This document shows positions 1 through 9,311 of a DNA stretch of 64,000 nt, in pieces. Both the position numbers and the translations under genes were made by a program. The stretch comes from CAZEQL01 sp964514415. Its GTDB lineage: Bacteria; Chloroflexota; Dehalococcoidia; GIF9; AB-539-J10. The notes under the pieces are model-generated. The model saw only the letters and a program-made list of their open reading frames with translations. It made no database searches and was not told the DNA's origin. The DNA is taken from NCBI GenBank assembly GCA_964514415.1, contig CAZEQL010000001.1, forward strand, positions 1 through 64,000. Direction: 5' to 3'. Every line of letters begins with the position of its first letter. The stretch's first letter is position 1.

Positions 1-11
1 AGTTTTGGACT

Positions 12-29
12 GCCGATGAGCGGTTTTTT
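12..29 (+). terminator. possible weak intrinsic terminator at window edge
   Basis: A 4-bp stem (GCCG with CGGT, 5-nt loop) is followed by a run of six T. It could end a plus-strand gene lying before the window. The stem is short, so this is weak. The rest of positions 1-173 shows no gene. Confidence 0.25.
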
Positions 30-173
30 AATTCAGTTAGGGAACAACAGCCACGTGTGAAGTGGCTTGGCCATTATGAGAAACAGGGATAGTTCTCCCG
101 AAAAATCTAAGCTGGGTGTATGGGAGATAGAATGAGGGAAAAGTCAAGCACTTTCATGTACCAAAATGACTTC

Positions 174-875
174 TCATTCGGTAGTTCCTTTTCTGCACCA
201 AACCACCCTGACTGCTATCAAAGCTAACAAACCCGAAAGTAAAAGCGCCTTCCTGCCATCAGGCATAGGGTGCCAAAAGCTCTGCCAGAAGGAATCCGCT
301 ACCTCTCTCAACTCAATCTTAGGAAACTGGAACAACCTCTCGCCGGTTTCAGTGTCTCGTTGGTAAAACTTGACTCTGGCGTTCTCAATCGAGGTCTCCC
401 CTTTACCCTCATAGTTCACCCAGACGTGTATGGGAGATACATTAACCTGGTAAGGTATACCCCGCGCTTCAAAAATAGAAGCCAGGACTAAAGCTCGGGC
501 TTTGCAATCTCCCTCTCCCTTCTCCAATACCTCCCCAACACTGGGAAAATACCAGGGCATGTCATAAATTTCCCAGTCGTAGTGATAAGGTATCCCCTCC
601 AAAACCGCTTTCTCTATGGCTTTGGGGGCAGAAGGAAAACCCTCCACCATGGATTCAACAGCGTTAGGGTCAACAGCGAGGTTGAAAACCCTTTGGATAC
701 TAATGACCAGGTTTGCAGGATTGGGATATAACACAAAAAGAATCCAAAGTATCACCAGGAGAGGAAAATATCTCTGAAAAACTCTTTTAATAGAATTCTC
801 CGGCACTTTAACGTCATCCATCATTCCTACAATATTACTCGAACTGCTGGCAACGTCGAGAGACGGCTCACACAC
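174..875 (-). CDS. membrane-anchored transglutaminase-like protein
   Basis: The protein has a hydrophobic helix near the N-terminus (about residues 38-60) and another close to the C-terminus (about 208-225). Between them lies a transglutaminase-like core with a likely nucleophile in GEGDCKARAL and a later histidine in PIHVWVNYEG, the usual Cys-His arrangement of this fold. Such proteins can be proteases, amidases or inactive scaffolds, and the substrate cannot be read from sequence. The GTG at 875 has no clear ribosome site. The paired ATG codons at 824/821, just after a GTAGGA, are a good alternative and would remove 17-18 residues. Confidence 0.6.
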   Translation of the reverse strand: MCEPSLDVASSSSNIVGMMDDVKVPENSIKRVFQRYFPLLVILWILFVLYPNPANLVISIQRVFNLAVDPNAVESMVEGFPSAPKAIEKAVLEGIPYHYDWEIYDMPWYFPSVGEVLEKGEGDCKARALVLASIFEARGIPYQVNVSPIHVWVNYEGKGETSIENARVKFYQRDTETGERLFQFPKIELREVADSFWQSFWHPMPDGRKALLLSGLLALIAVRVVWCRKGTTE

Positions 876-938
876 AAGGCTGAAGTCTCACCTATATCTT
901 TAAACACCCAACCCACAAGTTAAGCTCGCTGTAAAAAC

Positions 939-1328
939 TCAGCTCTTTTTCCTCCTACGCCTCTCATCTTCTATCCTCCGCAAAGTTTTCTCATCCGTAC
1001 CGAAGTGGTGGGCTATCTCGTGGCGTAATACTTCCTCTACCTTCGTCTCGATTTCTTCAGGAGAGCGACATTGTTCCTCTATAGGTCTCCGAAAGATGCT
1101 TATCTTGTCGGGCAAAACCAGCCCATACCCTCCGCCTCGCTTAGTTTGGGGCACACCCTGGTAAAGGCCCAGTAACTGGCCAGGATAGCTGAGTTTGACT
1201 TGCTTGAGCTGCCTTGATGTCGGCCAATCCTCTACGACAACATCAACATTCTCCAGTTTGCTTTGAAACCCTGATGGCAAATTCTCAAGCGCTCTCGCTA
1301 CGATAGTTTCAAATCTCTCCCGTTCCAT
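939..1328 (-). CDS. zincin-like metallopeptidase family protein
   Basis: A small 129-residue protein with the zinc-protease motif HEIAHHFGTDE near the C-terminus (HExxH plus a downstream acidic residue). This is typical of the short single-domain metallopeptidases (Pfam PF06262 type) common in Actinobacteria and Chloroflexi. The segment KISIFRRPIEEQC before the motif also fits that family. No signal peptide is seen, so it is probably cytoplasmic. Its substrate is unknown. The C-terminal tail is strongly basic. Confidence 0.75.
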   Translation of the reverse strand: MERERFETIVARALENLPSGFQSKLENVDVVVEDWPTSRQLKQVKLSYPGQLLGLYQGVPQTKRGGGYGLVLPDKISIFRRPIEEQCRSPEEIETKVEEVLRHEIAHHFGTDEKTLRRIEDERRRRKKS

Positions 1329-1437
1329 ATCAATATCAGCAGGCTATCTAGCCTCTACCATTTTACCCCAATTTGCTTAAGTGCCAAACTAGAGAAAGAC
1401 TAGCACAACCCACACTCCTAAAATCAGGGGGTTCTCC

Positions 1438-1466
1438 TTGACGAAGCTCAATAAATAAGATAGGCT
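1438..1466 (+). promoter_or_regulatory. candidate sigma70 promoter for aroH-aroF
   Basis: TTGACG and TAGGCT are separated by 17 bp, about 35 bp before the TTG start of aroH. The -35 box is close to consensus and the -10 box is weaker. Confidence 0.45.
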
Positions 1467-1499
1467 ATTAGCTTAAATCTGAGAGGGAGAAATATCAAA

Positions 1500-1883
1500 T
1501 TGCAGTGTCGTGGCATTAGAGGTGCTATCACAGTTTCAGCAAATAACAAAGAAAGCATCATAGCTGCAACTAAAGAACTGCTTGAAAACATGGTTCAGAC
1601 TAACGAAATTGAAATTGCTGATATAGCTGCTATACTTTTCACCACCACATCAGATTTAGATGATGAATTTCCTGCAGCAGCAACACGGGAGTTGGGATGG
1701 TCACAACATCTCGCTTTGCTTTGCGGACATGAAATGCATGTCCCCGGCAGTTTGCCCCGCTGTTTAAGAATCTTAATGCTAGTAAATACCGAAAAAGCTG
1801 CTGAAAAAATCATTCACATTTACTTGAGAGAAGCCAAAATTTTGCGGAAGAACAACCCGATGGTATTTGGAGGCAAGGAATGA
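1500..1883 (+). CDS. aroH: chorismate mutase, AroH type
   Basis: Monofunctional chorismate mutase of the trimeric AroH fold, converting chorismate to prephenate for phenylalanine and tyrosine synthesis. The N-terminus [10 protein letters not shown], the central [13 protein letters not shown] and the [16 protein letters not shown] segment are the family signatures and contribute to the active site. At 127 residues it has the normal length. A TTG start is chosen because the family begins two residues before CRGIRGA and a GAGAGGGAG ribosome site precedes it. It overlaps aroF by ATGA, so the two early and late shikimate-pathway steps are translationally coupled. Confidence 0.93.
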   Translation: MQCRGIRGAITVSANNKESIIAATKELLENMVQTNEIEIADIAAILFTTTSDLDDEFPAAATRELGWSQHLALLCGHEMHVPGSLPRCLRILMLVNTEKAAEKIIHIYLREAKILRKNNPMVFGGKE

Positions 1884-2920
1884 TCATAGTTATGAAAGCT
1901 AGCTCTAGCCAAGACGAAATAGGGAAGGTGGTTAAGCGGATTGAAGAATCAGGATTAAAAGCGAATATATCACAAGGTGTCGAGCATACTATTATTGGTG
2001 TATTAGGACAAGCTTTCTCTGAACTTCAAGATATGCTGCAATTGCTCCCGGGAGTAGAAGAAGTTATCCCCATTAGCAAGCCTTATAAGCTTGCCAGTCG
2101 AGAGTTCCACCCCCAAAATACCATAGTAAAAGTAAATGACCTTGCCATTGGTAGTGATGAAATAGTTATTGTGGCCGGCCCTTGCGCTGTAGAAAACGAG
2201 GAACAGCTTTTAGCTACAGCTCGGGAAGTTAAGGCGGCAGGCGCTAATATACTGCGCGGCGGTGCTTTTAAACCAAGCACTTCACCCTATGGCTTCCGTG
2301 GATTAGGTGAGGAAGGGCTTAAAATATTAGCAAAGGCCCGAGAGGAAACCGGGATGCCAGTCATCACCGAGGTAATGACACCAGGTGATGTTGAGTTAGT
2401 GGCTAATTATGCCGATATACTTCAGATTGGGGCACGAAACATGCAAAACTTTATTCTGCTTGACGAAGTGGGAAAGCTAAGGAAGCCTGTAATGCTCAAG
2501 CGAGGCCTATCATCCACTATCCAAGAATGGTTACTAGCCGCAGAATATATTCTGGCTCAAGGAAATGAACAACTTATTCTTTGCGAACGTGGCATCAGGA
2601 CTTTTGAAACTTCTACCCGCAACACTATGGATATTAGCGCTATCCCCGTCATTAAGAAAGTGAGTCATTTACCCATTATCGCTGACCCTAGCCATGCCAC
2701 AGGTAAATGGTACCTGGTCCCCCCTATGGCACTGGCAGCAATAGCTGCCGGCGCAGATGGACTGATGATAGAAGTCCATCCCAACCCGGACCTGGCACTT
2801 AAAGACGGGGTGCAATCACTCACTTTCGATAACTTCCAACGACTCATGTCTCAATTGATACCTGTAGCTCAAGCTATGGATAGAAAATTAGCTACTTCGG
2901 GCATAAAGGTCAAATCTTGA
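1880..2920 (+). CDS. aroF: 3-deoxy-7-phosphoheptulonate synthase (AroAbeta/AroF type)
   Basis: DAHP synthase, the first enzyme of the shikimate pathway, joining phosphoenolpyruvate and erythrose 4-phosphate. Residues 1-75 form the ferredoxin-like regulatory domain seen in Thermotoga-type enzymes. The TIM barrel follows, with [54 protein letters not shown] and MIEVHPNPD. All the expected metal- and substrate-binding motifs are present at the usual length. The start overlaps the aroH stop, and ribF starts inside its own stop region. Confidence 0.95.
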   Translation: MIIVMKASSSQDEIGKVVKRIEESGLKANISQGVEHTIIGVLGQAFSELQDMLQLLPGVEEVIPISKPYKLASREFHPQNTIVKVNDLAIGSDEIVIVAGPCAVENEEQLLATAREVKAAGANILRGGAFKPSTSPYGFRGLGEEGLKILAKAREETGMPVITEVMTPGDVELVANYADILQIGARNMQNFILLDEVGKLRKPVMLKRGLSSTIQEWLLAAEYILAQGNEQLILCERGIRTFETSTRNTMDISAIPVIKKVSHLPIIADPSHATGKWYLVPPMALAAIAAGADGLMIEVHPNPDLALKDGVQSLTFDNFQRLMSQLIPVAQAMDRKLATSGIKVKS

Positions 2921-3870
2921 GCTCTATGAAAATTGAGCAAGAACTAGCTAATTTAGTTCCTCAAAAGGAAACACTTCTTACCATCGGTGTTTTCGATGGC
3001 GTTCACACGGGGCATCGCTACCTGCTGGAAAATTTGAAGCAGCGAGCGCAGAAAAGAAACTTGTTTAGTGGAGTGGTCACCTTTGATCCCCACCCTCAGT
3101 CAGTATTACACCCACGCAGTCAACCACCCTGGCTAAGCGATTTAAAAGACAGAGTCAAGTCTCTTCAGGAACTAGGTATAGACCTGGTCGCTGTACTGTC
3201 TTTTACTCCGGAGGTGTCTCAACTGAGCGCACGAGAGTTTATCTCTTTGCTTAAGAAATATCTCAGGATGCGTGGCCTTATTATAGGTCCTAACTTCGTT
3301 TTAGGAAGAGGGCGGGAAGGCAGTGCTAACCTGCTTCAGTCCCTGGGGCAAGAAATGGAGTTTAGTGTAGAAACTATACCTCCTTTTACAGTCGATGGTG
3401 AAATAGTAAGCAGCACTCTTGTTCGCCAAACGCTGGCCCAGGGCAACATGCCAAAGGTAGGAAAGTTAATGGGGCACTATTTCTATCTTGGGGGTAAAGT
3501 TATTACCTCAAAGAAACGTGGCCGTGTTTTAGGATTCCCCACCACCAATTTAGATATAAACCCACAACAAGCGCTGCCTTGTAATGGCGTTTATGCCACT
3601 ATCGCCCAGGTAGATGACCAGCAGCTCCCTTCAGCAACTAATATTGGCGTCCGTCCCACTTTTGGGAACAACGAAAAAACTGTAGAAACTCACTTGCTAA
3701 ATTATGAAGGTGCTTTATATGGCAAAGAGATTAGGATAGAATTTATCCAAAAACTAAGAGACGAGCAATGTTTCGGTTCGCCTGAAGAGTTACAAGCACA
3801 AATCAGGGAAGATATCCGAGAGGCAGCAGCAATTTTATCCCAGCAAGCAGCTCGAAATCTTAAACCTTAA
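2917..3870 (+). CDS. ribF: bifunctional riboflavin kinase / FAD synthetase
   Basis: Makes FMN from riboflavin and then FAD. The N-terminal adenylyltransferase domain carries [11 protein letters not shown] and [12 protein letters not shown]. The C-terminal flavokinase domain carries [14 protein letters not shown] and NIGVRPTFG. The length of 317 residues is normal. The TTG at 2917 overlaps the aroF stop as TTGA. An in-frame ATG at 2926 is a possible alternative start, and an AAAGG lies upstream. Confidence 0.94.
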   Translation: MSSMKIEQELANLVPQKETLLTIGVFDGVHTGHRYLLENLKQRAQKRNLFSGVVTFDPHPQSVLHPRSQPPWLSDLKDRVKSLQELGIDLVAVLSFTPEVSQLSAREFISLLKKYLRMRGLIIGPNFVLGRGREGSANLLQSLGQEMEFSVETIPPFTVDGEIVSSTLVRQTLAQGNMPKVGKLMGHYFYLGGKVITSKKRGRVLGFPTTNLDINPQQALPCNGVYATIAQVDDQQLPSATNIGVRPTFGNNEKTVETHLLNYEGALYGKEIRIEFIQKLRDEQCFGSPEELQAQIREDIREAAAILSQQAARNLKP

Positions 3871-3871
3871 A

Positions 3872-3915
3872 CATTGGAAATTTGGATTTTGAATTTGTTT
3901 AGAAATTAGAAGTTA
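3872..3915. repeat. A+T-rich dispersed repeat fragment
   Basis: The ribF-tyrS gap is a low-complexity string built around the words AAATTTGGATTTTGAATTTG and TTTAGAAATTAGAAG. A related CATTTGGAATTTGGGTTTAA lies near 55858, at the end of nfnB, so this may be a third dispersed repeat family. Confidence 0.35.
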
Positions 3916-3925
3916 GGGTTTAGCT

Positions 3926-5134
3926 ATGACTGATTCTAGATTTAACTCCATATTGAAACGAGGGGTGGCTGAAATAATCATTGAGCCAGAATTGATAAAG
4001 CTACTGGAATCAGGAAGGACCTTGAATTTGAAGCAAGGTTTCGACCCCAGCACTCCTGATATCCATCTAGGGCATGTAGCTGGCTTAAGAAAATTGCGCC
4101 AGCTCCAGGAACTGGGACATAGAGTTACTCTCATAGTTGGTGATTGGACAGCACGGATTGGTGACCCAAGTGGTCAGTCAATCACTCGCCCTATGCTTTC
4201 TGCACAAGAAGTTGAAGCTAATGCTCAAACTTATATGCAGCAGTTCTTTAAAGTAGTAGACAAAAATAAAACAGAGATAAGATGGCAAAGCGAGTGGTAC
4301 GATAAATTCACCCTGGACGGGGTCATTAAACTTACCAGCAAATTTACCATAGCGCAACTTCTAGCCAGGGAAGATTTCAACAAGAGATATAGTGCTGGTA
4401 ATCCTATCTCTTTAGCTGAAATGCTCTATCCTCTGCTTCAAGGCTATGATTCAGTAGTAATTCAAGCTGATGTTGAATTCGGTGGCATTGACCAAAAATT
4501 TAATTGTCTCCTAGGTAGAGAGTTACAGCAGATAATGGGGCAGCCTCCGCAACAAGTCTTCCTCGTTCCTCTTCTCATCGGCACCGACGGCAGCCATAAA
4601 ATGAGCAAGAGCCTGGATAACCAAATAGGTATTGTTGAACTTCCCGAGGAAATGTATGGCAAGGTGATGTCTATTCCCGACTCCCTCATCATTGATTATT
4701 TCGAGCTGGTGACCGATGTCCCAGATAGGGAAATTGCTGACTTCAAAGAGCAATTAGAAACTCGCTCAACTAACCCAATGAACCTTAAAAAACGGCTGGC
4801 TTATGCGATTGTGAGGCAATTTCACGGTAATCAAGCAGCCAATGAAGCAGAGGAGCACTTCACTAAGGTATTTCAAAGAAGAGAGATGCCAGAAGAAATC
4901 CCTGAGTGTGTTTTTGCCGCTAAGTACATTGAGGGTGAACTATACCATCTGGACATCACCTCAACTTTAGTTAAAGAAGGGTTAGTTAAGAGCAATAGCG
5001 AATTGAAGCGACTGCTCGCACAAGAGGCAATCGAACTGGATGGCAATAAAGTGAGCAGTAATATTGTTATCGCTCACCAAGGCAGCATTCTCAAAATAGG
5101 GAAGCGCAGTTTTGTTAAGATAGCAGTAAAATAA
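3926..5134 (+). CDS. tyrS: tyrosyl-tRNA synthetase
   Basis: Class I aminoacyl-tRNA synthetase that charges tRNA-Tyr. The nucleotide-binding HIGH-like motif is IHLGHVAGL (about residues 47-55), and KMSKS occurs in GSHKMSKSLDNQ. A C-terminal S4-like RNA-binding domain covers about residues 335-400. At 402 residues it matches the TyrZ-like branch of the family. It follows ribF after a short repeat-bearing gap. The Shine-Dalgarno site is weak. Confidence 0.94.
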   Translation: MTDSRFNSILKRGVAEIIIEPELIKLLESGRTLNLKQGFDPSTPDIHLGHVAGLRKLRQLQELGHRVTLIVGDWTARIGDPSGQSITRPMLSAQEVEANAQTYMQQFFKVVDKNKTEIRWQSEWYDKFTLDGVIKLTSKFTIAQLLAREDFNKRYSAGNPISLAEMLYPLLQGYDSVVIQADVEFGGIDQKFNCLLGRELQQIMGQPPQQVFLVPLLIGTDGSHKMSKSLDNQIGIVELPEEMYGKVMSIPDSLIIDYFELVTDVPDREIADFKEQLETRSTNPMNLKKRLAYAIVRQFHGNQAANEAEEHFTKVFQRREMPEEIPECVFAAKYIEGELYHLDITSTLVKEGLVKSNSELKRLLAQEAIELDGNKVSSNIVIAHQGSILKIGKRSFVKIAVK

Positions 5135-5156
5135 ATTTTATAGGAGAACAACTAAG

Positions 5157-6233
5157 ATGCAACTACGCATACCAGGACCAACACCTTGCCCCCCCGAATC
5201 CTTACAAGCTATGAGCCGGCAGATGATAAACCATCGGGGTAACGAATTTGCCAAGATTCTTAACACGGTAACAGAAAAATTAAAACGGGCAGCCCAAACC
5301 AAAGGAGATATCTTCCTCCTTACATGTTCAGGCACCGGTGGCATGGAAGCAGCTATTGTGAACACTTTATCGCCGGGCGACAAAGTGCTGTCTATCTCCA
5401 ACGGCGCCTTCGGTGACCGCTTTGCCGATATTGCCGAGCAATACAGCGCTAATGTAGAGCGCATTAGTTTTGAATGGGGAAAATCAGTTGACCTTGCCGT
5501 AGTAAGCAAAGCATTAAAAGCAGATGGCGACATTAAGGCAGTGCTGGTAACCCATAATGAAACATCCACAGGAGTAACCAATGATCTTGGCAGCATAAGC
5601 TCCATAGTCAAGGAATTTGACAAGCTTCTTCTGGTTGATGCTATCTCAGGCCTTGGCTGTATTAACTTGCCAGTCGATGATTGGCACTGTGATATAGTTG
5701 TCACTGGCTCTCAAAAAGGCTGGATGGCCCCTCCTGGGTTATCAATGATTAGCGTAAGTGAAAAAGCATGGCAAGCCTACGCTCGAGCTAAGATGCCGCG
5801 CTATTACTTTGATCTTGGCAAAGCTAAGGATTTCCTGAACAAGGGGCAAACTCCATGGACGCCGGCCATTTCCATTTTCTATGCCCTGGACGCTACACTG
5901 GATTTAATATTAAATGAGGGACTAACCAATGTATTTGCTCGGCATGCCAGAGTAGCCCAAATGACTAGAGATGGAATAAAATCATTGGGATTATCACTCT
6001 TCCCTGAAGAAAATTACGCCTCCAATACAGTGACAGCAGTGAATGCCTCTGATAAACTTAATGTCCCTAAATTGATTCAAGTACTCAGGGATGAATATGA
6101 TGTAGTCATTGCCGGAGGGCAGAGAAGTCTATCAGGCAAAATATTCCGTATTGGCCATCTCGGCTTTGTGTATGATAATGACATCAAGTTGGTATTGGAG
6201 GCCTTATCCAAAGCCTTGCCAAAAGCCAGGTAA
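5157..6233 (+). CDS. class V aminotransferase (serine-pyruvate / alanine-glyoxylate type)
   Basis: A PLP-dependent fold-type I aminotransferase. It starts with RIPGPTPCPPESLQAM, typical of the alanine-glyoxylate/serine-pyruvate branch. The PLP lysine lies in VTGSQKGWMAPPGL, and LLVDAISGLG provides the cofactor aspartate. It sits 45 bp before serA, so it may supply the transamination step of serine synthesis or serine-glyoxylate exchange in place of a classical SerC. That role is inferred from position. A GGAG ribosome site precedes the ATG. Confidence 0.85.
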   Translation: MQLRIPGPTPCPPESLQAMSRQMINHRGNEFAKILNTVTEKLKRAAQTKGDIFLLTCSGTGGMEAAIVNTLSPGDKVLSISNGAFGDRFADIAEQYSANVERISFEWGKSVDLAVVSKALKADGDIKAVLVTHNETSTGVTNDLGSISSIVKEFDKLLLVDAISGLGCINLPVDDWHCDIVVTGSQKGWMAPPGLSMISVSEKAWQAYARAKMPRYYFDLGKAKDFLNKGQTPWTPAISIFYALDATLDLILNEGLTNVFARHARVAQMTRDGIKSLGLSLFPEENYASNTVTAVNASDKLNVPKLIQVLRDEYDVVIAGGQRSLSGKIFRIGHLGFVYDNDIKLVLEALSKALPKAR

Positions 6234-6278
6234 TCCCGCTTCCTTAATACCTTAATAGGAGAAGTTAAGATAAGGATA

Positions 6279-7841
6279 ATGAAAGTATTAGTTGCTGACC
6301 ATATTTCTAAAGAAGGGCTACAACCTCTTTATGACTATGCCCAAATTGACATCAAGCCCAATCTAGAACCAGGGCAGATCAAGGCTCTAATTGGTGACTA
6401 CGATGCTCTGATTGTACGCAGTAAAACTCAGGTGACAGCAGACATTATTGAATCTGGGGAAAAACTTAAGGTGATCGGCCGAGCCGGGGTTGGCGTAGAC
6501 AATATCGACATTGATGCCGCTACCACCAAGGGGATAGTAGTAGTTAATGCCCCGACAAGCAATACCATATCTGCCGCAGAACATACTATTGCCCTCATGC
6601 TCGCCCTGGCGCGCAACGTGCCGCAAGCAGATGCTCTGCTCAAAGCGGGCAAATGGCAAAAAGAGAGATTAGTTGGCACAGAGCTTAGAAATAAAACGCT
6701 GGGTATCGTAGGCATAGGCAATGTAGGCGCTGAAGTGGCCAAACGTGCCCAGGCTTTCGAAATGCGTGTCATCGCCCATGACCCATTTGTCTCTATAGAC
6801 TCCGCTCGCCATCTCAAAGTGAAGTTAGTCTCCATGGATCAGCTTCTCAGAGAAGCTGATTTTATCACGCTTCACGTGCCACTAACGGCTTCCACCAAGA
6901 AATTGATTGGTGCTAAAGAGATAGTAAAATTAAAACCAGGAGTTCGGATTATCAATTGTGCCAGAGGTGGGCTGGTTGATGAAGAAGCGATAGCCGAAGC
7001 AATCAAGAACGGGAAAATAGCAGGTGCTGCCTTCGATGTCTTTAGCCGAGAGCCAATAACAGATAGTCCCCTGTTCAAAGAGGACAAGATAATAGTTACC
7101 CCCCACCTGGGCGCCTCCACAATCGAAGCTCAGACAGGCGTTGCCAGGGATATTTCTGAGCAAATTCTAGCTGTGCTCCAAGGACAATTTAGTAAATATG
7201 CTGTTAACGCTCCACACATCTCTCCTGAACTAGTACCATTCATGAAAGTAGCTTCGACCATTGGCAGCCTTGCCAGCCAATTAATGGAGGGACAACTAAT
7301 CTCAATACATATTAAGTATTGTGGCGAAGTTACCAATTATGATTGCAACTCTCTCAAGACAGCAATTGTCAGTGGTCTATTGCAACAGACAAGCGAGGAA
7401 AGAATCAATCTGGTTAATGTCGGCCTTATCGCCACTCAGCGCGGTCTGAAGATCAGTGAGGAGAAGGAGACAATCTGCCAAAACTATTCTAACTTGATCA
7501 CTCTAAAAGTCGATACAAATGAAGGAATTACTACCATATCAGGTACAGTTAGAGACAATGAAACCCATATTATCCAGGTTAATGACTTCTGGATGGACAT
7601 TATGCCTACAGGAGGTTATTTCCTTTTCTGCGATCACCTTGACCGACCCGGGCTTGTCGGTACGATCGGTAACATAACCGGCAAAGCCAATATTAATATT
7701 AGTTCCATGCACCTGAGCCGACTCCAGCCCCGAGGGCAAGCACTTATGGTTTTGGCTCTGGATGAACCGCTAGCTGAAGAGCAACTACAGGAAATCCTGG
7801 CTCTCCCTGACATTTACGCCGCAAAAACAGTAAAGCTATAG
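6279..7841 (+). CDS. serA: D-3-phosphoglycerate dehydrogenase
   Basis: First enzyme of serine synthesis, oxidising 3-phosphoglycerate with NAD. The Rossmann motif is GIVGIGNVGAEVAKR. The catalytic residues lie in INCARGGLVDE (Arg), DVFSREP (Glu) and TPHLGAST (His). An intervening domain (about 315-440) and a C-terminal ACT domain (about 448-520) make this the long bacterial form, usually subject to serine feedback. It follows the class V aminotransferase and ends exactly where the convergent DUF1015 gene ends. Confidence 0.95.
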   Translation: MKVLVADHISKEGLQPLYDYAQIDIKPNLEPGQIKALIGDYDALIVRSKTQVTADIIESGEKLKVIGRAGVGVDNIDIDAATTKGIVVVNAPTSNTISAAEHTIALMLALARNVPQADALLKAGKWQKERLVGTELRNKTLGIVGIGNVGAEVAKRAQAFEMRVIAHDPFVSIDSARHLKVKLVSMDQLLREADFITLHVPLTASTKKLIGAKEIVKLKPGVRIINCARGGLVDEEAIAEAIKNGKIAGAAFDVFSREPITDSPLFKEDKIIVTPHLGASTIEAQTGVARDISEQILAVLQGQFSKYAVNAPHISPELVPFMKVASTIGSLASQLMEGQLISIHIKYCGEVTNYDCNSLKTAIVSGLLQQTSEERINLVNVGLIATQRGLKISEEKETICQNYSNLITLKVDTNEGITTISGTVRDNETHIIQVNDFWMDIMPTGGYFLFCDHLDRPGLVGTIGNITGKANINISSMHLSRLQPRGQALMVLALDEPLAEEQLQEILALPDIYAAKTVKL

Positions 7842-9233
7842 TCAATCCAGGGGATTAATAATCAAGCCAGCAGGAAATTTAGGATAAAAATAGGTTGATT
7901 TCCTTGGCATCCTATCTTGAGCATCAGCAACAGCCTTGACTATTTCCGGCTGCGGAGGGCTTACTAAGAAAGCTAATTGATATTTTCCTTCCTTTATCTG
8001 CTGGTAGGCTTCAGTTACGTCCACAGTATAAGCAATCTCCTCATTGCCTGCAGTAAACCCCAGCATTTTATTCAGAATAATGTGATTAAGAACACTAACG
8101 TCAAACCTTTTATAAATCTGGGAATAATTACCGGGCATCATTGCCTCAAGGGAAATGTCTCGACGTCGCCTCAACACCACCAGTGATCCAGCCTGTAAAC
8201 CCAAAATTCCTAAAACCATGTCTGGAATACTAGCGAATGGCCGAGGTTCTTCGCTATGCTCAGAATGACAGGACAGCGCTTCAGTTAACGGAACGAATTC
8301 CAGGGCAAAGAATTTTTCAAGCTGGCTTTTTAATCCAGTTAAAGCAGCAGGGGCTATACCCCGTACCAACCTGTGAATGGGTAAAATAACTAGTCCAGGG
8401 TCGGAGAATTCAACCAGGGTCATCATCGTATAATTAAAGGCTTCTTCACCAGTGATGGATGGAAGCGTTTGTGTCCTTTCCCGTTGGTAAGTCAGAGCTG
8501 TTTCATAGCGATGATGACCATCAGCCACATAAAGAGCTTGAGTAGATAAAAACTGACTTAACTTCTGCTTGAGTTTCGGTTCAGTTATCGCCCAGATATC
8601 ATGACTTTCGCCAGAATCAGGGAGATTGCTTCGCTTTCCCTTCACTTCGCTCAAGGCTTCAGCTAACTGCAACGATATTATTGGTCCATCTTTTACCACC
8701 TCAGCTAATAACGAAGCAACTTCTTGCTCTAAATCTTGATATAGGGCAAATAAGGGGCTGAAGTTAGCTCGGCAGGCTCGTATTAACTGCAAGCGGTCAT
8801 CTTTAGCTTTAGAAGCTGTTTCCTCATGGGGAAATATACCACTACCCCATGGTTCCAGCCTAACGCGAGCTATCAGCCCACGCCGTCTCCTCTTTTCCCC
8901 CATGTAAGTAAAATAACAATCATGCAGATAAAAGGCTGAGTAATCGTCGAGCTGGAGAACTCCTTGCTCCAGCCACTGCTGGAAGGTAGTAGCTGCTTTG
9001 GTGTATTTGTTATTACAACTCCTGGCTGACATCTGACAGTTATCAGCCAGGGGATATTCCAACCGAATAGCATTGTAACTGCTCTTTTCGTAATAAAGTT
9101 TCTGCTGCTCAGAAGTAATAACATCATACGGAGGGCAGATGACTTGCGCTAACTCCCCCACTATTTTCTGATTGTAGCGTATGCCTCGAAATGGAGAGAT
9201 CCGCTCACTTCGCTCAGAACCAAAGACTTTCAA
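7842..9233 (-). CDS. DUF1015 family protein with repeat-derived inserts
   Basis: A conserved protein of unknown molecular function (DUF1015; some members are annotated as kinase-like). Recognisable blocks are ISPFRGIRYNQ, VICPPYDVI, YLHDCYF, GIFPHEETASKAKDDRLQL, YVADGHHRYETALTY and PIHRLV. It starts with TTG at 9233 after a modest AGGG. Four stretches look like translated dispersed repeats rather than family sequence, near residues 4-12, 62-73, 193-204 and 321-331 (see the separate repeat entries). The open frame survives all of them, so the gene may still be functional. It converges on serA. Confidence 0.8.
   Translation of the reverse strand: MKVFGSERSERISPFRGIRYNQKIVGELAQVICPPYDVITSEQQKLYYEKSSYNAIRLEYPLADNCQMSARSCNNKYTKAATTFQQWLEQGVLQLDDYSAFYLHDCYFTYMGEKRRRRGLIARVRLEPWGSGIFPHEETASKAKDDRLQLIRACRANFSPLFALYQDLEQEVASLLAEVVKDGPIISLQLAEALSEVKGKRSNLPDSGESHDIWAITEPKLKQKLSQFLSTQALYVADGHHRYETALTYQRERTQTLPSITGEEAFNYTMMTLVEFSDPGLVILPIHRLVRGIAPAALTGLKSQLEKFFALEFVPLTEALSCHSEHSEEPRPFASIPDMVLGILGLQAGSLVVLRRRRDISLEAMMPGNYSQIYKRFDVSVLNHIILNKMLGFTAGNEEIAYTVDVTEAYQQIKEGKYQLAFLVSPPQPEIVKAVADAQDRMPRKSTYFYPKFPAGLIINPLD
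8241..8272 (-). repeat. repeat-derived insert in DUF1015 gene (SCHSEHSEEP)
   Basis: On the minus strand this reads TGTCATTCTGAGCATAGCGA and continues to AAGAACCTCGG, a GAGC(N)GCGAAG-type dispersed repeat. It encodes SCHSEHSEEPRP in frame. Related copies lie after mutM (59203) and before the radical SAM gene (35372). Confidence 0.7.
8622..8657 (-). repeat. repeat-derived insert in DUF1015 gene (second)
   Basis: The minus strand carries GCCTTGAGCGAAGTGAAGGG followed by AAAGCGAAGCAATCTCC, two joined pieces of the GAGCGAAG/GAAGCAATCTC repeat. It is translated as part of LSEVKGKRSNLP. Confidence 0.55.
9017..9050 (-). repeat. repeat-derived insert in DUF1015 gene (GCTGATA..TCAG family)
   Basis: The minus strand carries CTGGCTGATAACTGTCAGAT followed by GTCAGCCAGGAGTTG. 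It is translated as LADNCQMSARSCN. It matches the repeat family seen in purL (9784), polA (51943) and the purL/DUF1015 gap (9248). Confidence 0.6.
9197..9222 (-). repeat. repeat fragment at the start of the DUF1015 gene
   Basis: The minus strand carries GGTTCTGAGCGAAGTGAGCG, translated as GSERSER. It lies between the TTG start and the first conserved block, so part of the N-terminus comes from the repeat. Confidence 0.55.
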
Positions 9234-9247
9234 TTCAACCCTTTATA

Positions 9248-9311
9248 GCCATCAGCTTTCAGTTGTCAGCTATTAGCTTAATTTTAACTGCTGGTTGCTG
9301 ACTACTGACTG
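9248..9311. repeat. intergenic copy of the TCAGTTGTCAGCTATTAGCT repeat
   Basis: The gap between purL and DUF1015 holds ATCAGCTTTCAGTTGTCAGC, TATTAGCT and then GCTGGTTGCTGACTACTGAC. The last part runs into the purL stop codon, so the purL C-terminus is also repeat-derived. Confidence 0.55.

Noticed and set aside
166..491. Two plus-strand open frames opposite the transglutaminase-like gene
   Set aside because: They have no ribosome sites or recognisable motifs and mirror a clear coding gene on the minus strand.
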